From positions 2,728,001 through 2,792,000 of the forward strand of contig NZ_CP081862.1 of NCBI RefSeq assembly GCF_019797765.1: a stretch of 64,000 nt of DNA, written 5' to 3'. The first letter of the stretch is position 1; every line of letters starts with the position of its first letter. The notes beneath the pieces are model-generated. The model did no database searches, was not told the origin of the DNA, and saw only the letters and a list, made by a program, of their open reading frames with translations. A program made the translations under genes and the position numbers. Shown in pieces: positions 61,893 through 64,000 of the stretch. The stretch comes from Cellulomonas sp. C5510. GTDB lineage: Bacteria; Actinomycetota; Actinomycetes; Actinomycetales; Cellulomonadaceae.

Positions 61893-62939
61893 GTGGCGCG
61901 CAGGGCGCTCGACGAGTCGGACGTGCGCGTCCGCCCGAGCAGGCGGGGCTCCCGCCCGCGGACCAAGACCCGGCCCGAGCACGCCGACGCCGAGCGGGCG
62001 CTCGTCACCGGTGTCGACCGGGGCCGCTACACCGTCCTCGTCGACGCCGACGGTCCCGGCGAGCGGGTCGCCACCGCCATGAAGGCCCGGGAGCTGGGCC
62101 GGGAGCGCGTCGTCCCCGGCGACCGGGTCGACCTGGTCGGCGACACCTCCGGCGCGGCGGGGTCGCTCGCGCGCATCGTGCGGATCGCCGACCGGACGAC
62201 CGTGCTGCGCCGCACGGCGGACGACACCGACCCGGTCGAGCGCGTCATCGTCGCGAACGCCGACCAGCTCGTCGTCGTCACCGCGCTCGCCGACCCCGAG
62301 CCGCGGACCCGGATGATCGACCGCTGCGTCGTCGCCGCCTACGACGCCGGCATGGAGGTCCTGCTGGCGCTCACCAAGGCGGACCTCGCCGACCCGGTGA
62401 CGCTGCGCTCGCTCTACGAGCCGATCGGCGTGCGCGTCGTCGTCACCCGGCGGGGCGGGGACGCGATCGAGGGCCTCGACGCGCTGCAGGACGCGCTGGC
62501 GGGCCGCACGTCGGTGCTCGTCGGGCACTCGGGCGTCGGCAAGTCGACCCTCGTCAACGCCCTCGTCCCCGACGCCCTGCGGGCCACCGGCGTCGTCAAC
62601 GACGTCACCGGCCGCGGCCGGCACACGTCGACGTCCGCGGTCGCGCTCCGCGTCCCCGGGCCGGCCGGCACGTGGGTCATCGACACGCCCGGCGTGCGCT
62701 CCTTCGGCCTCGCGCACGTGGACCCGGACCACCTGCTCGGCGCGTTCGCGGACCTCGCGGAGGTCGCGCAGGGCTGCCCCCGCGGCTGCACCCACGCGGC
62801 GGACGCGCCCGACTGCGCGCTGGACGACTGGGTGGCCGGGGCCCCGGACGACGACGCACGGGCAGGCCGCGCCGCGCGTGTGGACTCGTTCCGCCGGCTG
62901 CTGGTCAGCCGGACCGGCGCACCGGACCCGGCGGGCTGA
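61893..62939 (+). CDS. rsgA: Ribosome small-subunit GTPase RsgA
   Basis: A 348-residue circularly permuted GTPase: an OB-fold, then G4 (LTKADLAD), G1 (VGHSGVGKSTLVNALVP), G2 (GRGRHTST) and G3 (DTPGVR), and a C-terminal zinc knuckle CPRGCTHAADAPDC. It checks 30S subunit maturation. GTG 61893 lies 25 nt after aroA. The basic start RRGSRPRTKTRPEH is usual for actinobacterial members. Confidence 0.96.
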   Translation: MARRALDESDVRVRPSRRGSRPRTKTRPEHADAERALVTGVDRGRYTVLVDADGPGERVATAMKARELGRERVVPGDRVDLVGDTSGAAGSLARIVRIADRTTVLRRTADDTDPVERVIVANADQLVVVTALADPEPRTRMIDRCVVAAYDAGMEVLLALTKADLADPVTLRSLYEPIGVRVVVTRRGGDAIEGLDALQDALAGRTSVLVGHSGVGKSTLVNALVPDALRATGVVNDVTGRGRHTSTSAVALRVPGPAGTWVIDTPGVRSFGLAHVDPDHLLGAFADLAEVAQGCPRGCTHAADAPDCALDDWVAGAPDDDARAGRAARVDSFRRLLVSRTGAPDPAG

Positions 62940-62966
62940 CCGGCGGCTTCCGGATAGGTTGGGCGC

Positions 62967-63761
62967 ATGACCCGGTACGACGACGACCTGCGCCTCGCCC
63001 ACGTGATCGCCGACCAGGTGGACGGGCTCACGATGTCGCGCTTCAAGGCGCAGGACCTGCGGGTCGAGACCAAGCCGGACCTCACGCCGGTCTCCGACGC
63101 CGACCGGTCGGCCGAGGAGCTCGTGCGGACGCAGCTGTCACGGACCCGCCCCCGCGACGCGGTGCACGGCGAGGAGATGCCCGACACCGGGCACGGTCCG
63201 CGGCGCTGGGTCGTGGACCCGATCGACGGGACGAAGAACTTCGTGCGCGGTGTGCCCGTGTGGGCCACCCTCATCGCGCTGCTCGACGGCGACGAGGTGG
63301 TGGTCGGCCTCGTCAGCGCGCCGGCGCTCGGTCGCCGGTGGTGGGCGGCGCAGGGCTCCGGGGCGTGGTCCGGGCGGTCGCTCGCGGCGGCGAGCCGGCT
63401 CCGGGTCTCCGAGGTCGGCCGGCTCCAGGACGCGTCGTTCTCCTACTCCAGCCTGAGCGGCTGGGAGGAGCAGGGCCGGCTGGAGCACATGCTGTCGCTC
63501 ACCCGCCAGGTGTGGCGCACCCGCGCCTACGGGGACTTCTGGTCGCACGTCCTGGTGGCCGAGGGTGCGGTGGACCTGTCCGCGGAGCCCGAGCTGTCGC
63601 TGCACGACATGGCCGCCCTCGTGCCGATCGTCACCGAGGCCGGCGGCCGGTTCACCTCGCTGCAGGGGGTCGACGGGCCGTTCGGAGGCTCCGCCCTGGT
63701 GTCCAACGGCCGGCTGCACGGCGCCGCGCTGCAGGTGCTGGATCCCCTGCTGGAGCGCTGA
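62967..63761 (+). CDS. hisN: Histidinol-phosphatase, inositol-monophosphatase type
   Basis: A 264-residue Mg-dependent phosphatase. The motif WVVDPIDGTKNFVRGVPVWATLI binds metal, and GEEMPDTG gives the upstream Glu; WSHVLVAEGAVDLSAEPELSLHDMAALVPIV is the second conserved block. In actinobacteria this type (HisN) performs the histidinol-phosphate step. ATG 62967 is 27 nt after rsgA in the same operon. Confidence 0.94.
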   Translation: MTRYDDDLRLAHVIADQVDGLTMSRFKAQDLRVETKPDLTPVSDADRSAEELVRTQLSRTRPRDAVHGEEMPDTGHGPRRWVVDPIDGTKNFVRGVPVWATLIALLDGDEVVVGLVSAPALGRRWWAAQGSGAWSGRSLAAASRLRVSEVGRLQDASFSYSSLSGWEEQGRLEHMLSLTRQVWRTRAYGDFWSHVLVAEGAVDLSAEPELSLHDMAALVPIVTEAGGRFTSLQGVDGPFGGSALVSNGRLHGAALQVLDPLLER

Positions 63762-63768
63762 ACGGCAC

Positions 63769-64000
63769 CTAGCGCGGGATGCGGTCCAGCTCGGACACGT
63801 CGTACCAGAGCAGGTCGCGCTCGGCCAGGGCGTCGAGCGCCGCGTCGTCGCCGTCGAGCGCGAGCGCCACCTCATCACGAGCCGCGGGCTCGTCCACGTG
63901 CGCGCACACGACGTCGTCCAGCGCCACGGACGACGTCAGGGAGACCAGGCTCGCGGCCTCGTCGCCCGTGTCCTCGTCCCCGGGCGCCCCCGCGCGGACG
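63769..64000 (-). CDS. DUF6912 family protein (partial, C-terminal part)
   Basis: Seventy-six codons of a minus-strand gene that continues past the window end. The C-terminus ERDLLWYDVSELDRIPR is the conserved end of the actinobacterial DUF6912 proteins, and an acidic segment (LDGDDAALDALAERD) precedes it. It normally follows hisN on the opposite strand, as here. Function unknown. Confidence 0.8.
   Translation of the reverse strand, partial: VRAGAPGDEDTGDEAASLVSLTSSVALDDVVCAHVDEPAARDEVALALDGDDAALDALAERDLLWYDVSELDRIPR

Noticed and set aside
1..64000. tRNA genes, rRNA genes, complete insertion sequences, integrases
   Set aside because: None could be recognised; the only RNA gene I can support is tmRNA.

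Overview
The window is GC-rich (above 70 %) actinobacterial chromosome. GTG starts, 4-bp ATGA/GTGA gene overlaps, kgd, sigR-rsrA, ribosomal protein bL37, ftsEX, aroA-rsgA-hisN and a tmRNA tag of the type ADSKRTDFALAA all point to Micrococcales, probably Cellulomonas or a close relative. That name is an inference from gene content; no 16S gene is present. I saw no tRNA, rRNA, CRISPR or intact IS element.

Region 1 (1-9.6 kb) is accessory: small membrane and DUF1905 proteins, an FAD oxidase, a TetR-DUF5692 operon with a palindromic operator, a SLAC1/TDT channel, and three toxin/antitoxin-type genes or pairs (Phd-RelE, an N-terminally short AbiEi, a membrane-anchored PemK) followed by an Ltp-type surface protein. 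A sortase-E type wall protein with a VPT minisatellite follows (10-12 kb).

Region 2 (12.5-21.8 kb) is the highlight. A two-component system is divergent from one tight gene run: ABC ATPase, permease, SAM methyltransferase, a fusion of an HTTM-like membrane domain to an alpha/beta hydrolase, an SdpA-like membrane-anchored protein, three short homologous peptides (FD-N12-L[AG]ATP leader and Ala/Val-rich core), a 64-aa two-TM protein and a phytoene-desaturase-like FAD enzyme. It ends in a clear terminator. I read it as an undescribed ribosomally made peptide pathway with exporter, maturation enzymes, possible immunity and its own regulation. It lies on the 3' side of the tmRNA gene (22.4-22.8 kb), with gene debris between, so it may be an ssrA-integrated island.

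Region 3 (23-34.8 kb) holds a DUF6328 protein, an unusual TetR with three operator-like sites and a divergent ABC exporter, a chemoreceptor, DNA ligase LigC, an NDH-2 type dehydrogenase, two overlapping hydrolase genes and a thioredoxin-domain (DUF255) protein.

Region 4 (34.9-64 kb) is mostly core: smpB, M23 peptidase-ftsX-ftsE, prfB, aldose epimerase, an M15 peptidase, two CNNM/CorC-type proteins, an OmpR-type two-component system and an ABC exporter, kgd, a GNAT/FemAB-like protein, a GlxA-type regulator with AdpA-like boxes, a degenerate SGNH protein, PadR-DUF4097, a lone pilT, bL37, rsrA-sigR with an apparent long sigR isoform, a DoxX protein, aroA-rsgA-hisN and the end of a DUF6912 gene.
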